Notes: a model not told the origin generated them from the letters alone. A stretch of 64,000 bases of DNA from Saccharothrix sp. S26 (GCF_021390395.1 NZ_JAJUWT010000027.1:1-64000); one strand, 5' to 3'. Counted from the stretch's first letter, positions 16,486 through 25,039 are shown. Program-made: numbers and translations.

Positions 16486-18204
16486 TCAGCGGGACTTGAC
16501 CTCCACGATCGGCAACCGCAACGCCCCCGGAGCAGCGGCCGGCACGGCGGGTTTCCCGGGCGCCACCGGGGCGATCCGCCGGTAGCCCTGCGACTGGTCC
16601 GGGCGCCGGTCCGGCTCGCCCTTGTTCGGCCACACCGAGAACGCCCGCTCGGCCTGCGCGGTGATCGTGAGCGACGGGTTCACGCCCAGGTTCGCCGAGA
16701 TCGCGGCGCCGTCCACCACGGACAGCCCAGGGTAGCCGTAGACGCGGTGGTAGGGGTCGATGACACCGCTGGACGGGTCGGAGCCGATCGGGCAGCCGCC
16801 GATGAAGTGCGCGGTCAGGGGGATGTTGAACAGCTCGCCCCAGGTGCCGCCCGCGATGCCGTCGATGTGCTCGGCCGCGAGCAGGTTCGCCCGGTGGCCC
16901 GCCTCGATGAACGTCGGGTTCGGCTGCCCGTGCCCCTGCTTCGAGGTGAGCTTGCGGCCGAACAGGCCCTTCTTGGTGGACGTGGTGATGGAGTTGTCGA
17001 GGCTCTGCATCACCAGCAGGATCACGGTCCGCTCGCTCCACCGGTGCACCGACATGAGCCGGGCCAGCCGCACCGGGTGGCGGACCGCCTGCGCCAGGAA
17101 CTGCACCAGCCTCGGCGTGGACTTCGCGCCGTCCGTGGCCAGGGTCTGGAGCAGCCCCATCGCGTTGCTGCCCTTGCCGTAGCGGACCGGCTCGATGTGG
17201 GTCTGCTCGTCCGGGTGGATGGACGACGTGATGGCCACGCCCCGGCTGAAGTTGCGCTGCTCGTCCACGGTGAAGCGGGCCGCGCCGATGATCGACTCGG
17301 AGTTGGTCCTGGTCAGCTCGCCGAGCCTGGGCGAGAGCTTCGGCAGCGCGCCTTCGGCCTTCATCCGGTGCAGCAACTGCTGGGTGCCCCACGTGCCGGC
17401 GGCCAGCACGACCTGGCCCGCGGTGATCGTGCGCCTGCCCTTGCGCAGCTTGCCGCCGGTGCGCCGGGTGCCGACCGCCCACGTGCCGTCCGGTGCCTGG
17501 CGCAGGTCGGTCACGGTGGTCAGCGGCAGCACCTGCGCGCCGTTGCGCTCGGCCAGGTAGAGGTAGTTCTTGACCAGGGTGTTCTTCGCGCCGACCCGGC
17601 AGCCCGACATGCACGCGCCGCACTGCGTGCAGCCGGTCCGGCTCGGTCCCGCGCCGCCGAAGTAGGGGTCCTCGGCCGGCTCGCCCGGCTCGCCGAAGAA
17701 CACGCCGACCGGCGTCGGGTGGTAGGTGTCGGCCACGCCCATGTCCTCGGCGACGCGTTGCATCACCACGTCCGAGGGCGTGGTGGTCGGGTTCTGCACC
17801 ACGCCCAGCATCCGGCTCGCCTGGTCGTAGAACGGGGCGAGCTCGGCCTCCCAGTCGGTGATGTGCGCCCACTGCCGGTCGGCGTAGAACGGCTTGAGCG
17901 GCCGGTACAGGGTGTTGGCGTACACCAGCGACCCGCCGCCGACGCCCGCACCGGCCAGGATCATCACGCTGCGCAGCGCGTGGATGCGCTGGATGCCGTA
18001 GCAGCCCAGCGCCGGCGCCCACAGGTACCGCCGCAGGTTCCAGGACGTCTCGGCGAACTCGTCGTCGGCGAACCGGCGGCCGGCCTCGACCACGGCCACC
18101 CGATAGCCCTTCTCGGTGAGGCGGAGCGCGGCGACGCTGCCGCCGAAGCCCGAGCCCACCACCACGACGTCGTAGTCGGTGTTGTTACCGGCGAGTTCAC
18201 CCAT
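16486..18204 (-). CDS. GMC oxidoreductase, cholesterol-oxidase (ChoD) type
   Basis: A 572-residue flavoprotein. It has the FAD motif VVVVGSGFGGSVAALRLTEK, the GMC signature region ILAGAGVGGGSLVYANTLYR, a Cys-rich CTQCGACMSGC segment typical of the bacterial ChoD-like group, and the C-terminal NPSLTITAQAERAF. In M. tuberculosis the orthologous position next to guaB3 holds choD (Rv3409c), which supports the assignment by synteny. The ATG at 18204 gives MGELAGNNTDYDVVVVGSG; a GTG at 18249 is an in-frame alternative. It leads an operon with the MBL-fold and FAD-monooxygenase genes. True sterol activity is unproven. Confidence 0.88.
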   Translation of the reverse strand: MGELAGNNTDYDVVVVGSGFGGSVAALRLTEKGYRVAVVEAGRRFADDEFAETSWNLRRYLWAPALGCYGIQRIHALRSVMILAGAGVGGGSLVYANTLYRPLKPFYADRQWAHITDWEAELAPFYDQASRMLGVVQNPTTTPSDVVMQRVAEDMGVADTYHPTPVGVFFGEPGEPAEDPYFGGAGPSRTGCTQCGACMSGCRVGAKNTLVKNYLYLAERNGAQVLPLTTVTDLRQAPDGTWAVGTRRTGGKLRKGRRTITAGQVVLAAGTWGTQQLLHRMKAEGALPKLSPRLGELTRTNSESIIGAARFTVDEQRNFSRGVAITSSIHPDEQTHIEPVRYGKGSNAMGLLQTLATDGAKSTPRLVQFLAQAVRHPVRLARLMSVHRWSERTVILLVMQSLDNSITTSTKKGLFGRKLTSKQGHGQPNPTFIEAGHRANLLAAEHIDGIAGGTWGELFNIPLTAHFIGGCPIGSDPSSGVIDPYHRVYGYPGLSVVDGAAISANLGVNPSLTITAQAERAFSVWPNKGEPDRRPDQSQGYRRIAPVAPGKPAVPAAAPGALRLPIVEVKSR

Positions 18205-18235
18205 GGCTGGGAGATTAGGCGTAACTTCCGGTAAC
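18184..18235. repeat. Inverted repeat around the GMC oxidase start
   Basis: GTTACCGG at 18184-18191 and its complement CCGGTAAC at 18228-18235 flank the ATG at 18204. On the minus strand GTTACCGGAAGTTAC also forms a direct repeat of GTTAC. It could be a regulator site or an mRNA fold around the start; no matching known motif comes to mind. Confidence 0.35.
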
Positions 18236-18273
18236 AGGCTAGTGCTCACCCGGTTCAGGCACGTCCGGGCACG

Positions 18274-18300
18274 AAAAAGCCCCCGCGTGGAGCAGGGGCT
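18274..18300 (-). terminator. Intrinsic terminator downstream of guaB3
   Basis: On the minus strand a stem AGCCCC/GGGGCT (18278-18283 with 18295-18300) is followed by five T residues (A-run 18274-18278 on the plus strand). It sits between the guaB3 stop and the GMC oxidase gene and separates the two transcription units. Confidence 0.75.
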
Positions 18301-18316
18301 CGTTCGCGTGTCGTGC

Positions 18317-19450
18317 TCAGCCGCGGATGGTCAGGCCGACCTTCTGGAACTCCTTGAGGTCCGAGTAGCCGGTCTTGGCCATCGCCCGGCGCAGCGAGCC
18401 GAACAGGTTCGTCACGCCCCGCGGGTCCACGGACGGGCCGAACAGCAGCTTGCGCAGGTCCACCACCTGGTCGACCCCGGTCGACACGTGGCTGCGCGGC
18501 ACCGACGGGTGCGCCGACGCGGCCGTCCAGTACAGGCCCTGGCCGGGCGCCTCGGACGCCGCCGCCAGCGGCTCGCCCAGCATCACCGCGTCCGCGCCGC
18601 ACGCGATCGACTTGGCGATGTCACCGCTGGTCAGCACGCCGCCGTCGGCGATCACGTGCACGTACCGGCCACCGGTCTCGTCCAGGTAGTCCCGGCGCGC
18701 CGCGGCCGCGTCGGCGATGGCCGTGGCCATCGGCACGCCGATGCCCAGCACCGAGTCCGTCGTGGTCACGCCCGGCGTGTAGCCGTAGCCGACGATCACG
18801 CCCGCCGCGCCCGTGCGCATCAGGTGCATCGCGGTCCGGTAGTCGCCGACGCCGCCCGCGATCACCGGGATGTCGAGGTCGGCGATGAACGACTTGAGGT
18901 TCAGCGGCTCGCCGTCGCGCGCCACGTGCTCGGCGGAGATGATCGTGCCCTGCACGACCAGGATCTCCACGCCCGCCGCCAGCAGGTCCGGGGTCAGCTC
19001 GGCCGCCCGCTGCGGGCTGACCCGCACCGCGACCGTGACGCCCGACTCGCGCACCTGCTTGATCGCCTCGGCGATCAGGTCCATCCGCACCGGCGCCGCG
19101 TGCAGCTCCTGGAGCACCCGCACCGGCGCGGCCGGGTCGTCGGTGTCCTCCACCGCCTGCACCAGGCGGAACAGGGCCTCCTCCACGTCACCGTGCCGCG
19201 CCCACAGCCCTTCGGCGTTGAGCACGCCCAAGCCGCCGAGCTCGCCGATCGCGACCGCCGTGCCCGGCGACACGATCGCGTCCGTCGGATGGGTGATCAG
19301 CGGGATCTCGAACCGGTAGGCGTCGATCTGCCACGCCGTCGAGACGTCCTTGGAGGACCGGGTCCTGCGGGACGGGATGATTTCGAGGTCGTCCAGCTCG
19401 TAGGCCCGCCTCGCGGTCCGGCCCATGCCGATCTCGACCAGATCGCGCAC
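18317..19450 (-). CDS. guaB3: GuaB3-type IMP dehydrogenase family protein
   Basis: A 377-residue TIM-barrel protein of the IMPDH/GMP-reductase superfamily that lacks CBS domains. It begins RDLVEIGMGRTARRAYELDD and carries the phosphate loop GGRYVHVIADGGVLTSGDIA. The loop aligned with the IMPDH catalytic Cys (GSICTT in GuaB) reads TPGVTTTDS, with no Cys. As I recall, mycobacterial GuaB3 proteins also lack it, so the biochemical role is uncertain. It follows guaB on the same strand (78-bp gap), as in M. tuberculosis Rv3411c-Rv3410c. A terminator follows. Confidence 0.93.
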   Translation of the reverse strand: MRDLVEIGMGRTARRAYELDDLEIIPSRRTRSSKDVSTAWQIDAYRFEIPLITHPTDAIVSPGTAVAIGELGGLGVLNAEGLWARHGDVEEALFRLVQAVEDTDDPAAPVRVLQELHAAPVRMDLIAEAIKQVRESGVTVAVRVSPQRAAELTPDLLAAGVEILVVQGTIISAEHVARDGEPLNLKSFIADLDIPVIAGGVGDYRTAMHLMRTGAAGVIVGYGYTPGVTTTDSVLGIGVPMATAIADAAAARRDYLDETGGRYVHVIADGGVLTSGDIAKSIACGADAVMLGEPLAAASEAPGQGLYWTAASAHPSVPRSHVSTGVDQVVDLRKLLFGPSVDPRGVTNLFGSLRRAMAKTGYSDLKEFQKVGLTIRG

Positions 19451-19528
19451 CTTTGTACGTCCTTCCGTGGAGCCAGTGAACCTGGGGAGCTAGCGGAACC
19501 TGGGAACACTAGCCCAAGGCGATCCGAT

Positions 19529-21040
19529 TCAGCGGGTCGTGTAGTTCGGGGCTTCGACGGTCATGGTGATGTCGTGCGGGTGGCTCTCCTTCAGCCCCGC
19601 CGCCGTGATCCGCACCAGCTGCTTCTGCTGGAGGTCGGCGACGGTCTTCGAGCCGGTGTAGCCCATGGCCGCGCGCAGGCCGCCCACGAGCTGGTGCACC
19701 ACGGTCGACAGCGGGCCGCGGAACGGCGTGCGGCCCTCGATGCCCTCGGGCACCAGCTTGTCCTCCGACAGCACGTCGTCCTGGAAGTAGCGGTCCTTGG
19801 AGTAGGACTTGCCCTCGCCGCGACCCTGCAACGCCGCCAGCGAGCCCATGCCCCGGTAGGTCTTGAACTGCTTGCCGTTGACCAGCACCAGCTCGCCCGG
19901 CGACTCGGCCGTGCCCGCGAGCAGGCTGCCCAGCATGACCGCGCTCGCGCCCGCCGCGATGGCCTTGGCGATGTCGCCGGAGTACTGGATGCCGCCGTCG
20001 CCGATCACCGGCACGCCCGCCGGCGCGCACGCCAGGCTGGCCTCGTAGATCGCGGTGATCTGCGGCACGCCGACGCCCGCGACCACGCGCGTGGTGCAGA
20101 TCGAGCCGGGGCCGACGCCGACCTTCACGCCGTCCGCGCCCGCGTCCACCAGGGCCTGGGCGCCGGCGCGGGTGGCCACGTTGCCGCCGACCACGTCGAC
20201 CTCGTCGCCCAGCTCCTTCTTCACCCGGGCGACCATCTCCAGCACGTTGCGCTGGTGGCCGTGCGCCGTGTCGACCATGATCACGTCCACGCCCGCCTCG
20301 GCCAGCGCCATGGCCCGCGCGAAGCTGTCCTCGCCGACGCCGATCGCGGCCGCGCACAGCAGCCGGCCGTCCGGGTCCTTCGAGGCGTTCGGGTACTGCT
20401 CGGTCTTGACGAAGTCCTTGACCGTGATCAGGCCGCGCAGCTTGCCCTCGCCGTCCACGATCGGCAGCTTCTCCACCTTGTGCCTGCGCAGCAGGCCCAG
20501 CGCGGCCTCGGCCGAGACGCCGACCTGGGCCGTGATCAGCGGGCCCTTGGTCATCACCTCGCTGACCTTGCGCGAGTGGTCGACCTCGAAGCGCATGTCG
20601 CGGTTGGTGATGATGCCGACGAGCTTGCCGTCGGCGTCGGTGACCGGCACGCCGGAGATCCGGTAGCGGGCGCACAGCTCGTCGACGTGGCGGATCGTGT
20701 CGTCCGGCGTGCAGGTCACGGGGTCGCTCACCATGCCGGCCTCGGACCGCTTCACCGTCTCCACCTGCCGCGCCTGCTCTTCCAGGGACAGGTTGCGGTG
20801 CAGCACGCCGATCCCGCCCTGGCGGGCCATCGAGATGGCCATCCGGCCCTCGGTCACGGTGTCCATGGCGGCCGAGGCCAGCGGCACGCGCAGCGTGATG
20901 TTGCGCGACAGCCTGGTGCTGGTGTCCACGCCGCTGGGCACGATCTCGGACTCGGCGGGCAGCAGCAGTACGTCGTCGAAGGTCAGTCCCAGCATGGCGA
21001 ACTTGGGCGGGACTCCGTCAGCGTTGAGCTCGCTGGTCAT
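19529..21040 (-). CDS. guaB: Inosine-5'-monophosphate dehydrogenase
   Basis: A 503-residue enzyme making XMP from IMP with NAD, the step before GuaA. It begins GLTFDDVLLLPAESEIVPSG. Two CBS domains lie at about residues 105-225 (VSDPVTCTPDDTIRHVDELC, VMTKGPLITAQ). The catalytic Cys is in KVGVGPGSICTTRVV, and the flap region has MGSLAALQGR. The ATG at 21040 is preceded by GGAAGG on the minus strand; longer in-frame extensions upstream lack family similarity. It heads a unit with guaB3. Confidence 0.98.
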   Translation of the reverse strand: MTSELNADGVPPKFAMLGLTFDDVLLLPAESEIVPSGVDTSTRLSRNITLRVPLASAAMDTVTEGRMAISMARQGGIGVLHRNLSLEEQARQVETVKRSEAGMVSDPVTCTPDDTIRHVDELCARYRISGVPVTDADGKLVGIITNRDMRFEVDHSRKVSEVMTKGPLITAQVGVSAEAALGLLRRHKVEKLPIVDGEGKLRGLITVKDFVKTEQYPNASKDPDGRLLCAAAIGVGEDSFARAMALAEAGVDVIMVDTAHGHQRNVLEMVARVKKELGDEVDVVGGNVATRAGAQALVDAGADGVKVGVGPGSICTTRVVAGVGVPQITAIYEASLACAPAGVPVIGDGGIQYSGDIAKAIAAGASAVMLGSLLAGTAESPGELVLVNGKQFKTYRGMGSLAALQGRGEGKSYSKDRYFQDDVLSEDKLVPEGIEGRTPFRGPLSTVVHQLVGGLRAAMGYTGSKTVADLQQKQLVRITAAGLKESHPHDITMTVEAPNYTTR

Positions 21041-21165
21041 GGCGGCTGGCTTGCCTTCCGTAGTGCGGCGATCCCGCCGCCGCGGATCGGTTCCACGCAG
21101 CGGCGATGGGTTCAGGTCATGGTATCTGGACGTGGTCGGGGGTCCGCCCGGTACCGTGCGGGGTC

Positions 21166-21555
21166 GTGCCGCACGACGCGTTGCCACCAGACCCGTTCGC
21201 GGGCGACCCGGAGGACCCGGCCCGGGTGCTCGGCGAACCCGACCACGACCACGACCACCCGCCGATGGACGACGCCGAGCGGGCCGAGCTGATCGGCGAC
21301 CTCAGCGACCTCGCGGTGTACCAGGCGCTGCTCGAACCCCGTGGTGTCAGGGGGATCGTGGTCGACTGCGGCGAGTGCCAGGAGCCGCACTACCACGACT
21401 GGGCGCTGCTGCGGTCGAGCCTGGAGCAGCTGCTGTCCGACGGCCGGATGCGCCCGCACGAGCCCGCGTACGACCCGGACCCGGCGACCTACGTCAGCTG
21501 GGAGTACTGCCGCGGTTACGCCGACGGGGTCACCGCGACCGAGAGCGCCCGCTGA
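21166..21555 (+). CDS. DUF5319 family protein
   Basis: A 129-residue acidic, His-rich protein (start VPHDALPPDPFAGDPEDPAR) with a conserved CxxC segment, VVDCGECQEPHYHDWALL, that could bind metal. Its place next to guaB matches Rv3412 in mycobacteria, a DUF5319 member of unknown function. The GTG at 21166 is chosen because it gives the family N-terminus and lies 125 bp from the divergent guaB start. A strong terminator follows the stop. Confidence 0.87.
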   Translation: MPHDALPPDPFAGDPEDPARVLGEPDHDHDHPPMDDAERAELIGDLSDLAVYQALLEPRGVRGIVVDCGECQEPHYHDWALLRSSLEQLLSDGRMRPHEPAYDPDPATYVSWEYCRGYADGVTATESAR

Positions 21556-21560
21556 AGATG

Positions 21561-21599
21561 TGACGAAGCCCGCCCTGCGGTGAGGGGCGGGCTTCGTCA
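21561..21599. terminator. Bidirectional terminator between DUF5319 and rsdA
   Basis: A 15-bp perfect stem, TGACGAAGCCCGCCC (21561-21575) with its complement at 21585-21599 and a 9-nt loop. It lies between convergent stop codons at 21555 and 21617. Confidence 0.88.
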
Positions 21600-21616
21600 C
21601 AGGCGTGCCGGACGGG

Positions 21617-22537
21617 TCAGTTCCCGGTCGTGGTCTGGCCGTCCGTGGAGCCCGGGGTCTCGGTCTCGCCCCGGCCGCTGGCCGGCGGCTCGCCCGACGT
21701 GGGCGGCGGCAGGACCACCGTGTTGTCGCTCGTGGGCGGCGGCGTTTCCTTGGTCGTCGCGGGCGTGGTCGTCGTGACCGGCGCGGGCTGGGTGGTCGTC
21801 GTGGTCGTCTGCGCCGGGAGGTCGATCGACCGGGACGGCGCGGTCGTGGACGGACCGGCCGAGGTCGGCGTGTTCGGCGACGGCGTGGTGCTGGTCAGCT
21901 CCTCCAGCAGCGACGAGTGCTGCTGGACCAGGGCGTCCTTGTCGTCGTCGGGCGAGATCGACGGCAGGACCTCACCCGCCTTGATCAACGCGTCGCGGGC
22001 CTCGCTGTACCGGCCCTCGCGCAGGGCCGCGCGGGCGGTGTCGAGGTCGGTGCGCACCGCGACGGCGGCTTCCACCGACCGCGCGTGCTCGGAGTACAGG
22101 ACCCTGGTCAGGCCCCAGAGCGCGTCACCGGGCTGGGCGTCGCGCGCGACCAGGCTCATCCCGGTGAACGCGATCGCCAGCACGGCGGCGGCGCTCGCGA
22201 GGGGGATGAGGAAGCGCCTGCCCCTGGGCTGGGGGCGGGCGGCGGCGATCGTGGCCACCGCCGTGTCGGTGTCGACCAGCTCGCCCATCGGGGGGCTGTC
22301 GACCTCGCGCCGCCAGGCCAGCAGCAGCGCGTTCAGCTCGTCGTCGACGAGCGATTCCGAGTGCTCGCCGCCACGCCCGCCCAGGGCGTCGAGCAGCGCG
22401 TCATCGGCCCGGATACCCGCGAGGTCGTCGCCCGGCTCGGCCGCGGTGTCCTCGACCAGGGTGTCCTCGGACCGCGGCGGTCTCTCATCTCGTCCGCGCA
22501 CGACTTCTCCGTTGCTCTTCTCGTGCTGGTCAGCCAC
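21617..22537 (-). CDS. rsdA: Anti-sigma-D factor
   Basis: A 306-residue single-pass membrane protein. The cytoplasmic N-terminal part (about 1-105) holds the sigma-binding segment around ADDALLDALGGRG and VDDELNALLLAWRREVDS. One transmembrane helix runs at about 109-131 (FLIPLASAAAVLAIAFTGM). A helical stretch follows, then a Ser/Thr/Pro-rich extracytoplasmic tail. Its GTG start at 22537 directly abuts the sigD stop, the usual sigma/anti-sigma coupling, as in Rv3413c-Rv3414c. Release of SigD would need regulated degradation of this protein. Confidence 0.9.
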   Translation of the reverse strand: MADQHEKSNGEVVRGRDERPPRSEDTLVEDTAAEPGDDLAGIRADDALLDALGGRGGEHSESLVDDELNALLLAWRREVDSPPMGELVDTDTAVATIAAARPQPRGRRFLIPLASAAAVLAIAFTGMSLVARDAQPGDALWGLTRVLYSEHARSVEAAVAVRTDLDTARAALREGRYSEARDALIKAGEVLPSISPDDDKDALVQQHSSLLEELTSTTPSPNTPTSAGPSTTAPSRSIDLPAQTTTTTTQPAPVTTTTPATTKETPPPTSDNTVVLPPPTSGEPPASGRGETETPGSTDGQTTTGN

Positions 22538-23110
22538 TCAGACCACCTCCTCCGCTGCCAACGTCTTGCGAAGGCGGGCCAGGGCGCGGTGTTGCGCCAC
22601 CCGAACCGCGCCCGGCGTGGAGCCGACCGCGTCGGCGGTCTCCTCGGCCGACAGGCCGACGACCACGCGAAGCAGCAGGATCTCCCGCTGCTTCTCCGGA
22701 AGGACCTTGAGGAGCAGCGCCATCCGGTCCGACAGCTCGCCCTGCATGGCGCGCTGCTCGGGGCCGGCCTCCGTCTCGGGGGCGTCAGGCACCTCCGGGA
22801 CCGGTTCGGACCGGTTCCGGGCTGCGGAGCGATGCGCGTCGGCCACCTTGTGCGCGGCGATCCCGTAGACGAACGCCAAGAACGGCCGACCCTGGTCGCG
22901 ATAGCTGGGCAGGGCCGTCAGCACCGCGAGACACACCTCCTGGGCCACGTCGTCCGCCGAAGCGAAGGACCTCTCCTGCCTTCCGACTCTGGCGCGGCAG
23001 TACCGCACCACGAGGGGCCGGATGGATGCCAGGAGCCGCTCGATCGCGTGGCGGTCGCCATCGACGGCTGCGCCCACTTCGGCGTCCAGTCCGTCCCCCA
23101 AGTTGGTCAT
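22538..23110 (-). CDS. sigD: ECF RNA polymerase sigma factor SigD
   Basis: A 190-residue ECF sigma factor. Region 2 reads IRPLVVRYCRARVG, SADDVAQEVCLAVLTALPSY and FLAFVYGIAAHKVADAHR; region 4 reads LPEKQREILLLRVVVGLSAE and then GAVRVAQHRALARLRK. Sequence and neighbours match M. tuberculosis sigD, linked there to stationary-phase and ribosomal gene control. The ATG at 23110 gives MTNLGDGLDAEVGAAV; a longer in-frame start at 23152 exists but is less typical. It is translationally linked to rsdA. Confidence 0.95.
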   Translation of the reverse strand: MTNLGDGLDAEVGAAVDGDRHAIERLLASIRPLVVRYCRARVGRQERSFASADDVAQEVCLAVLTALPSYRDQGRPFLAFVYGIAAHKVADAHRSAARNRSEPVPEVPDAPETEAGPEQRAMQGELSDRMALLLKVLPEKQREILLLRVVVGLSAEETADAVGSTPGAVRVAQHRALARLRKTLAAEEVV

Positions 23111-23289
23111 CGCAGACAACTGCCCTGGTGTTACGCGTAGGCGTACCGACAAAGAACAGCACGGGACGATCGACGTCGCCCGTACTGGTGATGCTCACCG
23201 TACCGGTCTGGTGGCCCGATGTTCCGCAATGGGGTCGAGATGGGGTCTTTCGACCTCACCTGACCAGCCGACACGCCGCGGACGCACGG
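23111..23289. other. sigD upstream region, no gene seen
   Basis: This is the 5' region of sigD, bounded on the far side by the bldM terminator. It should hold the sigD promoter; I could not pick out a confident -35/-10 pair. No convincing coding frame was seen. Confidence 0.4.
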
Positions 23290-23320
23290 CGGCCCGGTGA
23301 CGCGTGGCGTCACCGGGCCG
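23290..23320. terminator. Terminator downstream of bldM
   Basis: A perfect 14-bp stem, CGGCCCGGTGACGC at 23290-23303 with its complement at 23307-23320 and a GTG loop. It isolates bldM from sigD, both on the minus strand. Confidence 0.85.
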
Positions 23321-23394
23321 TGGCTGGAGGAAGGAGTGCCGGTGCGACTCGCCTGACGAGTCCGACGAGCCTGGCCCCGAGCCGTGCGCGTGCG

Positions 23395-23991
23395 CTAGGA
23401 CACCAGCCCGCGCCGGAAGCCGTGCGCGACGGCCTGGGCGCGGTCGCGCACGCCGAGCTTGCGGAACAAGCGCCGGGCGTGCGTCTTCACCGTGTCCTCG
23501 GACAGGTAGAGCTCGCGCCCGATCTGCCCGTTGCTCTTGCCCTGGCTCATCCCGCGCAGCACCTGGAGCTCGCGCTCGGTGAGCTGGACGCCCGGGTCCG
23601 ACGGCTGGCGCGGCGCGGGCACGCTGGTGCTCGCGAGGGTGTGCGCCAGTGCGGCGACCAGTTCGGGGCGCGAGGCGTCCCAACGCAGGTAGCCACGAGC
23701 TCCGCCGGCGATCGCGGCGGCGATGCTTCCCGCGTCGTCCGGTGCGCCGAAGACGATGACGTTTGCCTGCGGGTTGGCCGAGACGAGTCGCCGGGTCGCT
23801 TCGACCCCGGTCGGGACGGCGCGCTGGGTGCCAACCAGTACGACGTCGACCGGCTGCCGAGAGAACCGAGCCAACAACTCGTCACCGTGCGCTACGCAGT
23901 CGATGCGGCTAACCCCTGGGACAGCCGACATCACGCGGGTGAGACCCTCCCGCACACTGCGCCGGTCGTCGCAAATAAGGACCGTGGTCAC
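23395..23991 (-). CDS. bldM: BldM-type orphan response regulator
   Basis: A 198-residue protein with an N-terminal receiver domain and a C-terminal LuxR-type HTH (LTERELQVLRGMSQGKSNGQ, ELYLSEDTVKTHARRLFRKL). The HTH and C-terminus nearly match Streptomyces BldM, a developmental regulator beside whiD. The phospho-acceptor Asp54 of BldM is Gly54 here (VVLVGTQRAV), though the acidic pair Asp8-Asp9 remains. BldM works without conventional phosphorylation, so this fits a non-phosphorylated role. The GTG at 23991 is chosen for its AGGAAGGAGT ribosome-binding site. It belongs to the bldM/whiD/sigD neighbourhood of actinomycetes. Confidence 0.9.
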   Translation of the reverse strand: MTTVLICDDRRSVREGLTRVMSAVPGVSRIDCVAHGDELLARFSRQPVDVVLVGTQRAVPTGVEATRRLVSANPQANVIVFGAPDDAGSIAAAIAGGARGYLRWDASRPELVAALAHTLASTSVPAPRQPSDPGVQLTERELQVLRGMSQGKSNGQIGRELYLSEDTVKTHARRLFRKLGVRDRAQAVAHGFRRGLVS

Positions 23992-24071
23992 GGGGACTCC
24001 TTCCTGCAGCCGAGTGACGTTCCACATCCCCTATCGGACGCTAGAGGCCGAACCTTGACACGATCCGGTGC

Positions 24072-24974
24072 TTAATCCGTCAAGAAGTTCGTCTGCGCGT
24101 CTGCGTTCGGGGGTTCCCCGGAACGGAGCAGCGCAGTCGGGATCCACGGCGAGCGGTCCGCGAGCCGGCGGCCCGCCGGGTCGGCTCTGCGCAACACGCA
24201 GCTCAGAGCGTTTTCGGCGCATTCCTTCACGTTTTGCATGTCCGCAAAAGTGCGGTCTGCCTGGGCGTTTGCCAGGACGAGCGCCGTCGGCCAGATCAAC
24301 GAGAAAAGCCCTCGACGGTTGGTGTGATTTAGGTCACACAGTAGCACGTCGACCCCTCGGGCGACGCTTTCGGGTGTCCCCCGAACCACCAACGCGGTGC
24401 CCAGGACCAGGTCGGACTTGAGGATGTGTCGCGTTGCGCCCGCCTCTCGAGCGGTCGAAGCGGCCACCCCGGCCGGGTGCACCGCCTGCTCCGCGTGACC
24501 GCCGGCCAACGCGATCTCCGCCGCCAGCCACTGGTGCCGCACCCGGCTGCGCCATCCGCGCGGCTCGACCCTCGCGTGCAGTCGCCGGGCCTCCGCGAGC
24601 CGTCCCGCGCCGACCGCGTCGGCCGCGAGCCCGAGCAGCGCGTCGGCCCGCGCCCCGGCCGCGTCCACGTCGTCGGGATCGCGGCCCCCGCCGTCAGGCA
24701 CCATCGCCAACGCCCGCCCGTCCAGCACCCGTGCCGCCGCGTGCCCACCCAACTGCCGCCGGTGCGACGCGAGCGTGGAAGCCGCCAACGACCCGAACAA
24801 CCCCCCACCGGCCATCAACCCCTCGAGCACCACCGCCGCCGCCGCGTACCACCCCTGCCCACCGAGCACGACCGCCGCCAACCACCGCTCCTCCACCCCA
24901 CCACCCAACGCCCCCCACACCTCGGCCTCGGGCCGATCCCCGAACGCCGCCCGCCTCATCCCCACCCGCTCCAC
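24072..24974 (-). CDS. Conserved actinobacterial protein (Rv3415c-like), unknown function
   Basis: A 300-residue protein, mostly helical and Ala/Arg-rich. It lies between sigD/bldM and whiB3/whiD exactly where Rv3415c lies in mycobacteria. Repeated amphipathic stretches (ADALLGLAADAVGAGRLAEA, RRLHARVE, HQWLAAEIALAGGHAEQA) look like TPR-type helices (inference). A late Cys/His stretch is present (VLLCDLNHTNRRGLFSLIWP). The GTG at 24974 has GGGAG about 9 nt upstream; an ATG at 24959 is possible. Three DnaA-box-like sequences lie 20-65 bp upstream of the start. Confidence 0.72.
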   Translation of the reverse strand: MERVGMRRAAFGDRPEAEVWGALGGGVEERWLAAVVLGGQGWYAAAAVVLEGLMAGGGLFGSLAASTLASHRRQLGGHAAARVLDGRALAMVPDGGGRDPDDVDAAGARADALLGLAADAVGAGRLAEARRLHARVEPRGWRSRVRHQWLAAEIALAGGHAEQAVHPAGVAASTAREAGATRHILKSDLVLGTALVVRGTPESVARGVDVLLCDLNHTNRRGLFSLIWPTALVLANAQADRTFADMQNVKECAENALSCVLRRADPAGRRLADRSPWIPTALLRSGEPPNADAQTNFLTD

Positions 24975-24993
24975 GCCGATCGCTCCCGGTTAG

Positions 24994-25039
24994 TCGTCCA
25001 CAGGCGGTCAGTTGTCCACAAGGCGGTCGGTTGTCCACA
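24994..25039 (+). promoter_or_regulatory. Cluster of three DnaA-box-like 9-mers
   Basis: Two perfect TTGTCCACA boxes (25012-25020 and 25031-25039) and one near match TCGTCCACA (24994-25002) lie in the same orientation at 18-19-bp spacing. TTGTCCACA is the preferred actinobacterial DnaA box. They lie just upstream of the minus-strand gene starting at 24974. They could control that gene or titrate DnaA. The surrounding GGCGGTC is also repeated, so simple tandem duplication of a short unit is an alternative origin. Confidence 0.55.
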
